From: Halichoerus grypus
Lineage: Eukaryota; Chordata; Mammalia; Carnivora; Phocidae
Reading direction: 5' to 3'
NCBI RefSeq assembly: GCF_964656455.1
Contig: NC_135725.1
Coordinates: 50,847,688 to 50,911,687, forward strand
Length of the DNA: 64,000 nt
Shown here: positions 10,947 to 20,629 of the stretch, piece by piece
How the letters are laid out: each line of letters begins with the position of its first letter
Position numbering within the stretch: the stretch's first letter is position 1
Translations under genes and position numbers: made by a program
Notes under the pieces: generated by a model
The model's database searches: none
What the model saw: only the letters and a program-made list of their open reading frames with translations
Told to the model about the DNA's origin: nothing

Positions 10947-12429
10947 ACTTTTTCCAGCTTTATTGAGATATAATTGACATTAAACACCAAGGTGTACAAT
11001 ATGTTGATTTGATATACATATATATTGCAAAATGATTATCACCATAGAACTAGCTAATACCTCCATCACGTCACACAATGACCATTTTTCTTTTTTGTGG
11101 TGAGCACATTAACCTACTCTCTTAGCAACTTTCAAGTATATAATACAATATTATTAACTATAATCAGCATGCTGTATACTCTACCCCCAGAACTTTTTCA
11201 TCTTATAATCAAAGTCTGTACCCTTTGACCAACATCTCCCCATTTCCCTCACCTCAAGCTCCTGGTAACTATCATACTACTCAGTTCCTATGATTTTGGC
11301 TTTTTTATATTCCACATATAAGTGATATCATACAGTATTTGTCTTTCTCTGACTTCACTTAGCATAATGCTTTCCAGGTTCATCCATACTGTAACAAATG
11401 GCAGGATTTCCTTCTTTCTCATGGCTCAATAATATTCCATTGTATATATATATATACCACATTTTCTTCATCCATTCATCTATTGACAGATACTTAGTCT
11501 ATATCTTAACTAATGAATAATGCTACAGTGAATATCAGAGTACAGATATGTCTTTGAGGTCCTGTTATCATTTCCTTTGGACTCATACCCAGAAATGGGA
11601 TTGCTGGATCATACAGTAATTCTATTTCTAATTTTTTGAGGAACTTCCATAATTTTCCATACTAGCTGTACCAGTTGACATTCCCATCAATAGTGCTACC
11701 CACATCCTCACCCACCAACATGTTATCTATTATCTTTTTGATAACAGCCCTTCTGACAGGTGTGAGGTGATATCTCATTATGGTTTTGATTTGCATTTCC
11801 TTGATGATTAGTGATGCTGAGCACCTTTTCATGCACAAGTTACCCATTTGCATGTCTCTTTTGGAAAAATGTCTATTTAGATCTTTGCCCATTTTTTAAA
11901 CTGAGTTGTGTTTTTTGTTGTTGTTGCTGTTTGCTATTGATTTGTATTAGTTCCTTGTATAATTTGGATATTAACTACTTTATCAAATATTTGGTTTACA
12001 AATATTCTCTCCCATTCCATGGGTTGCCTTTTCATTTTGTTCATAGTTTCCTTTGTTGAGCAAAAGCTTTTTAGTCTGATGCAGTCCCACTTGTTTATTT
12101 TTGCTTTTGTTGCCTTTGCTTTTGGTTGTCACATCCAGAAAATCATTGCTAAGACCAGTGTCAATTACCCCCTATATTTTCTTCTAGGAGTTATTTCAAG
12201 TCTTTAATCCATTTTGACTTGATCTGCATGTGTGGTATATAAGACAGAGATTCAGTTTCATTCTTTTGAATGTGGTAATCCAGTTTTTCCAACATCATTT
12301 ATTGAAGAGACTATCCTTTCTTATCAATTAATTGGGCTTCCTGTTCTGTTCCATTGATCTACATATCTGTTTTTATGCCAATAACATACTATTTTAATTA
12401 CTAAAGCTTTATAATATAATCTGAAATTT
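10947..12429 (-). mobile_element. LINE-1 3' half, antisense (L1MA-like)
   Basis: The antisense of a LINE-1 3' end starts at 'ttccagctttattgagatat' and runs through the 3' UTR ('aaggtgtacaatatgttgat', 'ctccatcacgtcacacaatg') and then ORF2 ('ggctcaataatattccattg', 'gggattgctggatcatacag', 'tgaggtgatatctcattatg', 'tttgcttttggttgtcacat'). Open frames along the way are short and in different frames, so ORF2 is dead. The sequence is contiguous for about 1.48 kb and breaks off within ORF2 at about 12429, where a second copy of part of ORF2 begins. Confidence 0.9.
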
Positions 12430-12790
12430 ATTGTGGTTTGATTTGCATTTCCCTCATGATTAGTGATATTGAGCACCTTTTCACATACCTATTGGCCATT
12501 TGTAGGCATTCTTAGGAAAAAAACATCTGTTTAGTTCCTCTTCCTATTTTTTTAATTTGTTAGTTTTTGTTTTTGTTTTGTCTTTTTGTTGTTGTTGGTG
12601 GTGGTTTTTTTTTGCTATCGGGTTGTAGGAGTTCTTTATATTTTTTGGATATTATCTGTTTATCAGATACATGACTTGCAAATATTTTCTCTCATTGCAT
12701 AGGTTTCCTGTTCATTTTGTTGAATGTTTCTTTGAAGAAGCTTTTCAGTTTGATGTAGTCTCACTTGTTAATTTTTGCTTTTGTTGCTTG
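12430..12790 (-). mobile_element. Second LINE-1 ORF2 fragment, antisense
   Basis: This repeats the ORF2 region already seen at about 11778-12130: 'gatttgcatttccctcatga', 'gagcaccttttcacatacct', 'tttggatattatctgtttat', 'tcactTgttaatttttgctt' in the same orientation. The two copies differ at many sites, so this is a separate older copy or an old duplication and not a recent tandem repeat. Confidence 0.8.
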
Positions 12791-12829
12791 TGAGGATCAT
12801 AATTTGGTGGTATGGATTTTGTGAGGGGC

Positions 12830-13285
12830 AGTGTGTCCAGCCCAGGGGAGTGTATCATGTATATCCTCTTCTCATTCTCCACTTTCAGGGTCTCTGTTTC
12901 AGGTGGGGTTAGATACGTGATCCAGTCACAGCCAATGGCAACAAAGAGGAAGAGTTTCTGAGAAAGCTTTGTCTTTCTTATAAAAATCTCACAGAACTTC
13001 CTGCCACTGCCCTTCCTCCTACCTTCCCTGATCAGGGATCTGGGTTGAAAATGTGACAAGATATTTTGTGATCATGAAGTATCATAGGAAAGGATAGAAG
13101 ACAACAACTTCAAGATGTTGGAGGAAAGTTAAAAATCCTGGGTGTGACAATATTTTTCAGAAGCTGAACCAACATTAGTAATATCTACCTATGGTCTTCA
13201 TATCCTGTGAGAAAAATAAACTCTTTTATGCTTAGGCTACAATTAGTTGCAATTTCTGTTTATGGCAGCTGAATATATTCTTAAT
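12830..13285 (+). repeat. Possible LTR remnant
   Basis: The end of the segment, 'gtgagaaaaataaactcttt', 'atgcttaggctacaattagt' and 'tttatggcagctgaatat', resembles the 3' end of ERVL-class solo LTRs, which carry an AATAAA followed by such a motif. The upstream part (with a 104-codon frame on the minus strand, 12745-13059) is not recognised. Confidence 0.4.
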
Positions 13286-13554
13286 TCATATACTGCCATA
13301 AATTTTTATTAGTAGGGCTCAACAAAGAATTTTTCAAATTGTTCCTTAATGGAGATGTCATGTATGTCACTTGTCACCTTCCCACTTGAATGGTCTAATT
13401 TAGGTGTTCACTAATTTTTGCCTGAGTCAGTCAGTGGACCTTTAATAACTGTGTGATAAATGAAAATAAATTAGATTTTCATAATATCCATTTATATTTT
13501 CTTGCTACATCAATTCTCTTCTTCTTCTAATAATATTGAGGTCAAAGGATTTAT

Positions 13555-13960
13555 GTTTATGGAACATAATTTTGATCATGACTTTCTTCTGTTCATTAAT
13601 GCTAAATGGCTCCTCAGCATCTACTGAAATCCAAAATTCCTTACTCTATTATTTGAAGTCATTCAAAATCTAGCCCTAATATCTTTCCAACCTAATTTCA
13701 TGTTATTGATTATAATCCAAATAAATAAAACTGCTGTCAGTTTTTCTTACATACCTAATTTTGAGAAGGAGATGCTATTTCTCCTGCTAGATGACCTGCT
13801 GCTTTTCATTTCTGACTATTAATCACCTGCTTTTCAGTTTCATCTCAAATTTCATCTCCTCCTGAAAGTCTCCAATTCTATGCACCTTTCACCAACATGG
13901 AATTAATCTTCTTCTATTCAGAACTATAACATGGTCATTTATTTGTAAGTTTCTAATAGC
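13555..13960 (+). repeat. LINE-2 ORF2 end fragment
   Basis: The words 'gctaaatggctcctcagcat', 'ttcaaaatctagccctaata', 'ctttccaacctaatttcatg' and 'tttcatctcctcctgaaagt' follow the well-known LINE-2 order in sense (tggctccc, ctgtctggcattcaagg, ctccaacctacctttcc, tcacctcctctgtgaagcc). The element is old and diverged. Confidence 0.65.
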
Positions 13961-14044
13961 TGACATATGTTGCTCAAGATTATAGGTTTCAGTATACTAG
14001 TCTTTTCTACTCTAACATCTTTGGAGTAATATCTGTGCTTGCAT

Positions 14045-15185
14045 AAAATTTATTGAAGTATAACACACACAGAGAAATTATACATACAGAAAAGTATAAA
14101 AAGTACCACAAGTATAGATGTTGCTGAATTTTTAGGACCATGGACACTTTTATATAACTACCACTTAAATAAAAGGTATAGAACATAACTAGCATCCAGA
14201 ATCCTTTCTCATATCTCTTCCCAGTGGCCACCCCATGCCGAAAGTAACCATTACTCTGACTCCCATTACCATATATTAGTTTTACCTGTTTTCAAACTCT
14301 ATATAAATGTTATTCATTATGTATTATCTTGTGACTGACCTCTTTTGTTTAGCATATGTTTATGAGCTATATTCATTGGCAGTTTATCCCCCTTCCTGAG
14401 TATAATATTTCTTTTGCATGAATATACCACAATTTTTATATATTCTACTATTGATAATCATTTTATCTGCTTCAAGTTTTTTTGCTATTATGAGTAATAT
14501 TGCTATAAACATTTCTGTACATGGGTTGGGAGGACACTTTAGATGCATTTCTGTTGAGTACATGCCTAAGTGTATAATTTCTGAGTAATAATATATTTGT
14601 ATATCCAGATATTCAGAATCACTAAGTGGAAACAACTATTTTTTTCTCTACCTGCATTGTAGGAAATTATATTCATGTGGGTCTGTTTCTCAACTTTCCA
14701 TTTCCAGTTATGGTTTCTTTGCCTATCCTTCTGCCAAATACCACACTATCTCAATCACTATAGCTTCATAAGGAGTCTGAATGTCTGATGAATTAAATTT
14801 TCCATTTTTCTCCCCTTCATCTGGATTTTCTCTACCATTCTTGTCACTTAATTAACAAGAATGTAGTAGGTAGAATTACATTTAACCTATTAAAGATTAA
14901 TTTAGGAAAAAGTGGTATCTTTAAAATTCTGAGTCTTCTATGAAAATAGTATATACTTTCATTTATAAAGGTCTTTAAAAATTTATCAGAATTGTTTTGT
15001 AGTTTTGTATGTGGAGGTCTTATATCTCTTTCCTTAGAATATTTCTTACGTATTTGATTTTACTTATTTTTTTTTTTTTGTCTTATTGGACTGACAAGAC
15101 TCTCCCAATGATACTGAATTGAAGCAACTGTAGAAGGAATCTTTGTCCTTCTTTCTAATTTTCTGTGATTCAATATTTTACCGTC
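14045..15185 (-). mobile_element. Ancient LINE-1, antisense 3' UTR and ORF2
   Basis: From 'aatttattgaagtataacac' the sequence follows the antisense of an old LINE-1: 'gtagaacataactagcatcc'-like words, 'gaccatggacacttttata', 'gttttacctgttttcaaact', 'catgaatataccacaattt', then, beyond 14640, ORF2 words such as 'aaattctgagtcttctatga' and 'ttttgtagttttgtatgtgg'. At about 15196-15284 a second, short LINE-1 3' end in antisense appears ('aactgaggtattaatgacat', 'aaaatgatcaccaccataag'). Confidence 0.7.
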
Positions 15186-15359
15186 AAGGTGATTTTTTTT
15201 AAAAAAACTGAGGTATTAATGACATATATTAGTATTGTATATGTACAATATTTGTATTTATTACAAAATGATCACCACCATAAGCCTCATAGTTTTTGCT
15301 GGAGGAATTTTGATGTGTTTTATCATGTTTTTTAAATTATTGTTTCTGGTTTGATAAAT

Positions 15360-15785
15360 ATCTTTAACATGAATGGGGGGGATTCATATTCTGATCAGGA
15401 AGGAGCATGGAAATTGCACTCCCACAGTAAACAACTTAAAAACTGGTCAAACATATGATACGAGTGTTTTTAAACATTGAGACAAGTGGGGCTGTGATTC
15501 CTGAGAAAAGGGAAACAAGTCAAGTGATGCCTATGGGTTTCCAGCTTTATTCCTGAAGGCCTTTCCAGACTGCAATGCAAGGAGGGGAAATGTTAGGAAA
15601 ATGCTGCCGTCACACTCAAGTGAAGAGCCTCATGACAAAGTCTGGCTAGGCTAACACTGCTAGAATTTGTGAGATGTTACAACAGAGAGAGAGAGCTCTG
15701 GAAATCTGAACAGGGGTACCCTCCAGTCTGTTGATACTAAGATGCAAATCAAAAATGGAGCTGGATTTTTTGTGTGTATGTTTCC
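15360..15785. other. Unassigned sequence
   Basis: No gene or repeat is clearly recognised. Composition is less AT-rich than the LINE-1 to the left. It could be an old LINE-1 5' region but I cannot support that. Confidence 0.3.
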
Positions 15786-15789
15786 TTAT

Positions 15790-16131
15790 TAGTCTGCTCA
15801 AGTTACTGTAGCAGAATGCCACAAACTGGGTGGCTTAAACAACAAAAAATGTAGTCCTTGAAGTTCTGGAGACTGGAAAGACCAAATCAAGGTGCCCACT
15901 GATTGGATTCCTGGTGAGAGCTCTCTTCATGGCTTGTGGATGGCTGAGAGAATGTGAGCTTTGTAGTGCCTCTTCTTAGAAGGACACTAATTCTCTGGGT
16001 TCAAGGCTCCATCCTTATGATCTCAAATAACCAGAAGTGTCCTCTTATAGGCTCCATCTCCAAATACAGCTACACTGGGGGTTGGAGCTTCAACATATGA
16101 AGTTTGGGGGAACACAGTGCAGTCCCTTACA
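15790..16131 (-). repeat. MaLR (MLT1/MST-like) LTR, antisense
   Basis: The start 'tagtctgctcaagttactgt', 'accacaaactgggtggctta' and 'agttctggagactggaaaga' is the reverse complement of the conserved MaLR 3' end (gtttaagccacccagtttgtggt). The other end, 'catatgaagtttgggggaac', matches the complement of the MaLR 5' end (cccccaaaattcatatg). It is a solo LTR of about 340 bases with no internal region. Confidence 0.8.
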
Positions 16132-16134
16132 GTT

Positions 16135-16850
16135 TTTATTGTCTCAATGTGTCTGGTAATTTTTGATTAGACATCAGAAATTAAACATAAAAAGCTGTAA
16201 TCTCTGGGCCACATTCTCTTCCTTCATAGGTATTTACCTGTCCTCTGGGAGGTAGACTGAATGGGAAGAAGATCACTTTAATGCAGTCAAGTACAGTCTG
16301 ATTCAAAGTTGATTTATAGTTCTCCTTAGGCTCAGATGCCTTTAGTTTTCCTCCATTCCTAAGATGTAGTTCTTTAGTGGCTCCAACTGAGAGCCTGGAG
16401 TGTTTAGGAGGGCCCTCCTTCTTGGCAGAAGCTGAACTTGGAATGACTGTTTCCTCAGCTACCTGCGCATGCTGAAAACTCTACTCTTTTGCATCATCCT
16501 GCTGTTTTCACTTCTTAGCCTCTTACCATGTCCATCTTAAGTATATGCCTCAAAGGGAAAATGTCCAGGCTGCAGTGTTCACTTCTCCCCACCTATGAAC
16601 TCTCTAAGATCCTTGTGCCGAGGTCTTATTTGGCCATCCCAAAACAAAAATTATTTATTAGCTTTATGCAGCTGCCAAAATCTTGTCCAGTTAGCTGCCC
16701 TGGCTCTGGTTCTCTGCTTTTTTCTCAGATTCTCCCCATCCCAGGACCAAAACTGGTAGATACCCTGAGGGGAGCAAGGTCTTCTGCTCCCTTCTCTAAG
16801 CTCTCTTCTTTCCCATCTGCCTCAGTGGTAATCAAATCTTTCTAATCATA
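16135..16850. other. Possible ancient LINE-1 5' region, antisense
   Basis: The opening 'tgtctggtaatttttgatta' and 'gacatcagaaattaaacat' resembles the same kind of old LINE-1 antisense segment seen near 7.3 kb. The remainder is GC-richer than its surroundings and contains a 105-codon frame on the plus strand (16528-16845) without recognisable domain. Confidence 0.3.
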
Positions 16851-17149
16851 TTTTTAAAAACTGTATGCAGTTTTTCTAATTGTTGTGACAGAGTCAAATT
16901 GGTCTCCCATGAGCTTCTCCGTCAAAAGAACTTACAATGGGAAGTGTTCTAACATCAATGCCCTAAGAAAAGGGAGGTCAGGGACCTAGGGTGAGGAAGA
17001 AACCTACATAGAGTTTAGTTAAGCTGAGGAAAACTTTAAGGCTGACTTGATCACAAGCTGACTCAAAACCTGTGTGATATCATAACAAAACTCCTTGAGC
17101 CTCTTTTTTTTTCTTCAGTCAATATTGGAAATAACAACATAACAACATC

Positions 17150-17310
17150 TCTATGGTAGTTCTATTTCCACACCCACTTTATGGAAGAAAAAACCCTTAC
17201 TTAGATAAGGTAAGTGACTTGACCTTGGCCACATAGCTAGGAAGTGGGGACATCTATCTTGAGGTTCAGGAGCCTATTTTCCTGACCACCGTGTTACAGA
17301 GATGAAGTAG
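17150..17310 (-). repeat. MIR, antisense
   Basis: The block 'tttatggaagaaaaaaccct', 'gataaggtaagtgacttgac' and 'cttggccacatagctaggaa' followed by 'gtggggacatctatcttgag' is the antisense MIR core (gaggaaactgaggc, taagtaacttgcccaaggtc, acacagctagtaagtgg). Confidence 0.75.
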
Positions 17311-17639
17311 ATCTCATCGTGACATCATTTCCCCCTTTACACTCTCTTTATCAATGTGCGGCTTTCATCAAAGTCACTGTGTTGGGAACGCCTGACACAT
17401 CTAGCCTCTATTCACTGATTTTGTACCCTTTAGTAGTTACCTTTAACTTCAAACATTACCACAGTTCAATGACACAAAATATTAAAAAGGAAATATAAAT
17501 CCTTTGTATGTATTACGTGGTTCCAAAGGAAATGAGGCAGATGGGCCTTTTTCTATTACCAGTGCTATCAGAGCCATATTGTAGGCCGCTCCTCTCCATC
17601 ATGCCAACAAAAACAGTAACTACCCATTTTGATGAATGT

Positions 17640-17800
17640 GCTAAGAGATTTGCACCTTTTCTCAATGAGCTTAACTACAGTCTCGTGAGGTAGTTCTTTC
17701 CTCCATTTTAAGTATTAGGAAACTGAGTTTTAGAGAAGCTAAGTAACTTGCACAAGGAGATTCACTTTAATAATATTCATAAAGCATTAGAACTTGAATC
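17640..17800 (-). repeat. MIR, antisense
   Basis: A second antisense MIR shows 'tctcgtgaggtagttctttc', 'aagtattaggaaactgagtt' and 'gctaagtaacttgcacaagg'. It lies only 330 bases from the previous MIR and in the same orientation. Confidence 0.75.
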
Positions 17801-17883
17801 TGAGATTTAATTCCATGCTAGCTGATTCCAGTGTTTGCGCTCGATGGCTTTTCTCTACTGCTCTGGTTCTGGGCCATTCGTCA

Positions 17884-17976
17884 GCTTCTTCCTCTTCTTC
17901 CTTTTCTCCCTACCTTCTCTCCTCTCTTTCCTTCCCTCCTTCCACCTTCCTTCCTTCCTCTCCTGCCTTCCAGCCT
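17884..17976. repeat. Pyrimidine-rich (TTCC)n-like tract
   Basis: The plus strand is almost pure C and T for about 90 bases, with imperfect CTTCC and TTCCTCC units. All three plus-strand frames are open across it, which explains the overlapping serine, leucine and proline-rich frames there; these are not genes. Confidence 0.9.
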
Positions 17977-18350
17977 TCCTTGGCAGCTTTTATTTCATTC
18001 ATTCAACTATCTCATAAACTTGAATAAATCAGCATTTTGGGTAATAGACTTTCATATTTAAGCAACTGAAATGTTATATATTTATTAATGTAATCTATAA
18101 CTTAGGTGCCTCCCGAAATGGGAGGCTTTCCCTTAGATACTAACAGTAATTAAAAAGGAAAAAAAAAAAGGTAAGATTTTTTTTTAATTGGGGAAAAATA
18201 TTTCTTTCATCACAGGCATAAATTTATGTAATTAAAATAAACAGCCTTTATGGTATGTTTCATTGATGTATGGTGGAGGATATCTATGATTAAAAGAATT
18301 CTTTAAATTATATTCTACACCATCAAAAAGATGCTTAGGAACACCTGTTT

Positions 18351-18506
18351 CAGTGTTTTTCAACCCTTGCTAGAGAATTACCTGAACAGTTTATAAAAAG
18401 AAAAATTACAAATATCCAAGCCCCACCACACACCCACCACAGAATAATCATTTATGTTTAAAAAATCTCCATAACTGATTCTGATATGCAGCCAAGCACT
18501 GAGAAT
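18351..18506. mobile_element. MER5A-like hAT (Charlie) element
   Basis: The left end 'cagtgtttttcaacccttgc' and the right part 'attctgatatgcagccaagc' with 'actgag' are typical MER5A ends (cagtggttctcaaccctgg and its complement). The interior 'agccccaccacacacccacc' fits the GGGCCCCACCCCAGAG middle. It is a non-autonomous hAT element of about 155 bases. Confidence 0.75.
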
Positions 18507-18778
18507 CCCTGCCCAATTTTTTTGATTAATGTTTTAACACATTGGCCAGTTGAGCATAAAAACCACAAAAAAGTATTTACTTTGCTTCTGTGCTATATAA
18601 ATAACCATATTAATGTTTCTGGATGTTCACCAAATATTTCAGTTCTCTCTTCTGGGTATCTGATTGGATTGTACTTCTCAGCTCCCTTGTGGCTGGGAGG
18701 AGCCATGTACCTAATGAAATTGTACTTCTGGGCCAGAATGTTTAATTGCCAGTTTAGTTAGACTTCTACTACTGAAAA

Positions 18779-18850
18779 AACGGAAGGAAGGAAGGAAGGA
18801 AGGAAGGAAGGGAGGGAGGGAGGGAGGGAGGGAGGGAGGGGAGGGAGGGA
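18779..18850. repeat. (GGAA)n then (GGGA)n microsatellite
   Basis: About seven GGAA/GAAG units are followed by a run of about nine GGGA units and a short imperfect tail. It is a pure purine tract and likely length-variable. GGAA repeats are also known to bind ETS factors in other contexts, which I mention only as a possibility. Confidence 0.95.
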
Positions 18851-18861
18851 ACAATGGTGAC

Positions 18862-19004
18862 TACTAGACTACCATCAGCATCACCTGAGCTCTTCTTAGA
18901 AGTAGAGTCTCAGACCCTGCCCAGGTGTACTGAAACAGAATTGGCATTTTCACAAGATCCCCAGGTGAACTGGTGCAAATTAAAGTTTGAAAAAGCACTG
19001 CTCA
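18862..19004. mobile_element. MER5A-like hAT element, second copy
   Basis: The words 'catcagcatcacctgagctc', 'tagagtctcagaccctgccc', 'ctgaaacagaattggcattt' and 'aagatccccaggtgaactgg' with 'agtttgaaaaagcactgctc' follow the MER5A/Charlie consensus. It sits just beyond the purine microsatellite and about 350 bases from the first copy. Confidence 0.75.
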
Positions 19005-19009
19005 AGTTG

Positions 19010-20205
19010 TAGCTTTTTCTGGCACAGAAACCAACAACATTTGAGATGCTGGCTAGAGTAGCAATGTTTGAAACGGTGACCCATTTGTCAGCCTGGAACT
19101 CTGCGTGACTCTAAGGGGTAAAGCTCCCTGCCAACTGGTGACAGGTATGTAACCTGAGCTCAGTCTTCGTGTTTGAAGATGTTTGTGTGGCTACATTCTG
19201 CAGCGCAACGTATCCCATACTGACTGGATATCCTGGATGGATCTCCTTTCCTTTCTCTTTGAACTCCGTTCGAATTAAAATCAAAACACCTGTGAATATT
19301 TTTCATTTAAACAAGATTCTTAAACACCAAATCAAAGATCTACACTGATAGGAAATAAATTCAAAACTAGCCAGAGACAGGACAGAAGAAGAAGAGCACA
19401 TAGGCCACACTACAAGAGCACCAGACGGATTTTGGATTCATTCAGATCTTTGAGGACATGGCTCTGAGTCGAGCTTGTAGTGAGCTGAGAAAAATGGCTG
19501 CCTCTGTTTCAATATTTGAAACTCCCTGGTATTAAAACCGAAGCCAAATTCAAGGGTGGGGAGTGGGGAGAGGAAGATTATCACAACTTGCCATATGGGT
19601 AGCTCTGTTTACTAAGCAAGGAAAAAAACAGGTGGGTGAAAAAGAGAGCAGGAAACAGAGAGAGAAGAGAGGAATAGAAATAGTAACAAAGGTTTCGGGC
19701 TTACCACAGCTTGCTCTTTTATTTCAAACCTAGAAAATAGCTCTGGGCATGCTTGCCTTGATGAACTGGAAAAGTTCCACACATTAAGGCCAGCAACCCT
19801 GACATAAGGCCATATCGAGAATGAATACATCTTTTCGATGAAGGGCTAATCTTGCACAAACACATTGCAGGGCGTTTTCAGGTCCTCTAATGACCCCCAG
19901 ACTCTCTCTTGCACCATATTGTTAATGGAGAGGATATTTGTGTTAAACATTGTGCAGATTAAACCGGTGGATTATTTTCCCTGCATTTAAAAAATATCAT
20001 TCAGCCCTGTGGCCAGACCATTCCTGACTGAGAAATACAAAATGTAACTGAATTTTCCTTGGCTTCATTAGTGGAAGCTTGAGAAAATTTAAAGGGGCTG
20101 TTCAACTTCCTTCCTTAAAACATGCCTGTATTTTTCTTTCTAGGGAACCAGAGGATACCAGTGCTTCAGAATGGAAACATAACTACTGTAGACTATATGC
20201 CAAGT
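19010..20205. other. Unassigned, relatively unique sequence
   Basis: No repeat or gene is recognised in about 1.2 kb. Base composition is balanced, several CpGs survive (19200-19275, 19800-19870) and there are few homopolymers. The stretch 19800-20110 has the look of slowly changing noncoding DNA, but this cannot be judged without alignment. Confidence 0.4.
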
Positions 20206-20211
20206 TCATTT

Positions 20212-20350
20212 AATCATTTAGGTACTCATTTATTTAAAAAAAAAAAAAAAGTGTGTGTGCATGCTCTCTATGTGCCAGACACTATAGTGGGAGCTGGTGA
20301 TAAAGTGGGAAACAAGATCCACAAAGACCTGTCCTTACGCAGTTTACGTT
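20212..20350 (-). repeat. LINE-2 3' end, antisense
   Basis: The words 'actcatttatttaaaa', 'tctctatgtgccagacacta', 'gggagctggtgataaagtgg' and 'gtccttacgcagtttacgtt' are the antisense LINE-2 3' end (tttattgagcacctactatgtgccaggcac, ggggatacagcagtgaacaa, tggagcttacattc). An A-run of about 15 interrupts it. Confidence 0.7.
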
Positions 20351-20429
20351 CAAGTATGACACTGTCCTCTGTACAAATGTAAGCCAAATACTTCCACCAG
20401 GAACACTGACCAATACATTGATTTTCTGG

Positions 20430-20610
20430 GGTGCCTGGGTGGCTCAGGTGGTTAAGCATCCACCTTCGGCTCAGGTCATGATCCCGGGGTCCTGGGATCG
20501 AGTTCCACATCGGGCTCCCTGCTCAGCGGGGAGTCTGCTTCTCCCTCTCCCTCTACTGCTTGTGCTCTCTCGCTCCCTCTGTCAAATGAATAAATAAAAT
20601 CTTAAAAAAA
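20430..20610 (+). mobile_element. Can-SINE copy 3
   Basis: The head GGGTGCCTGGGTGGCTCAG, the box-B-like 'gggatcgagttcc', the 'gggctccctgctcagcgggg' segment and the tail AATAAATAAAATCTT are all present. A perfect 18-base target duplication, AATACATTGATTTTCTGG, lies at 20412-20429 and 20611-20628. Confidence 0.95.
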
Positions 20611-20629
20611 AATACATTGATTTTCTGGT

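Noticed and set aside
17794..18061. Three overlapping plus-strand frames rich in serine, leucine and proline
   Set aside because: They follow from a pyrimidine tract that has no stops in any frame; they are not genes.
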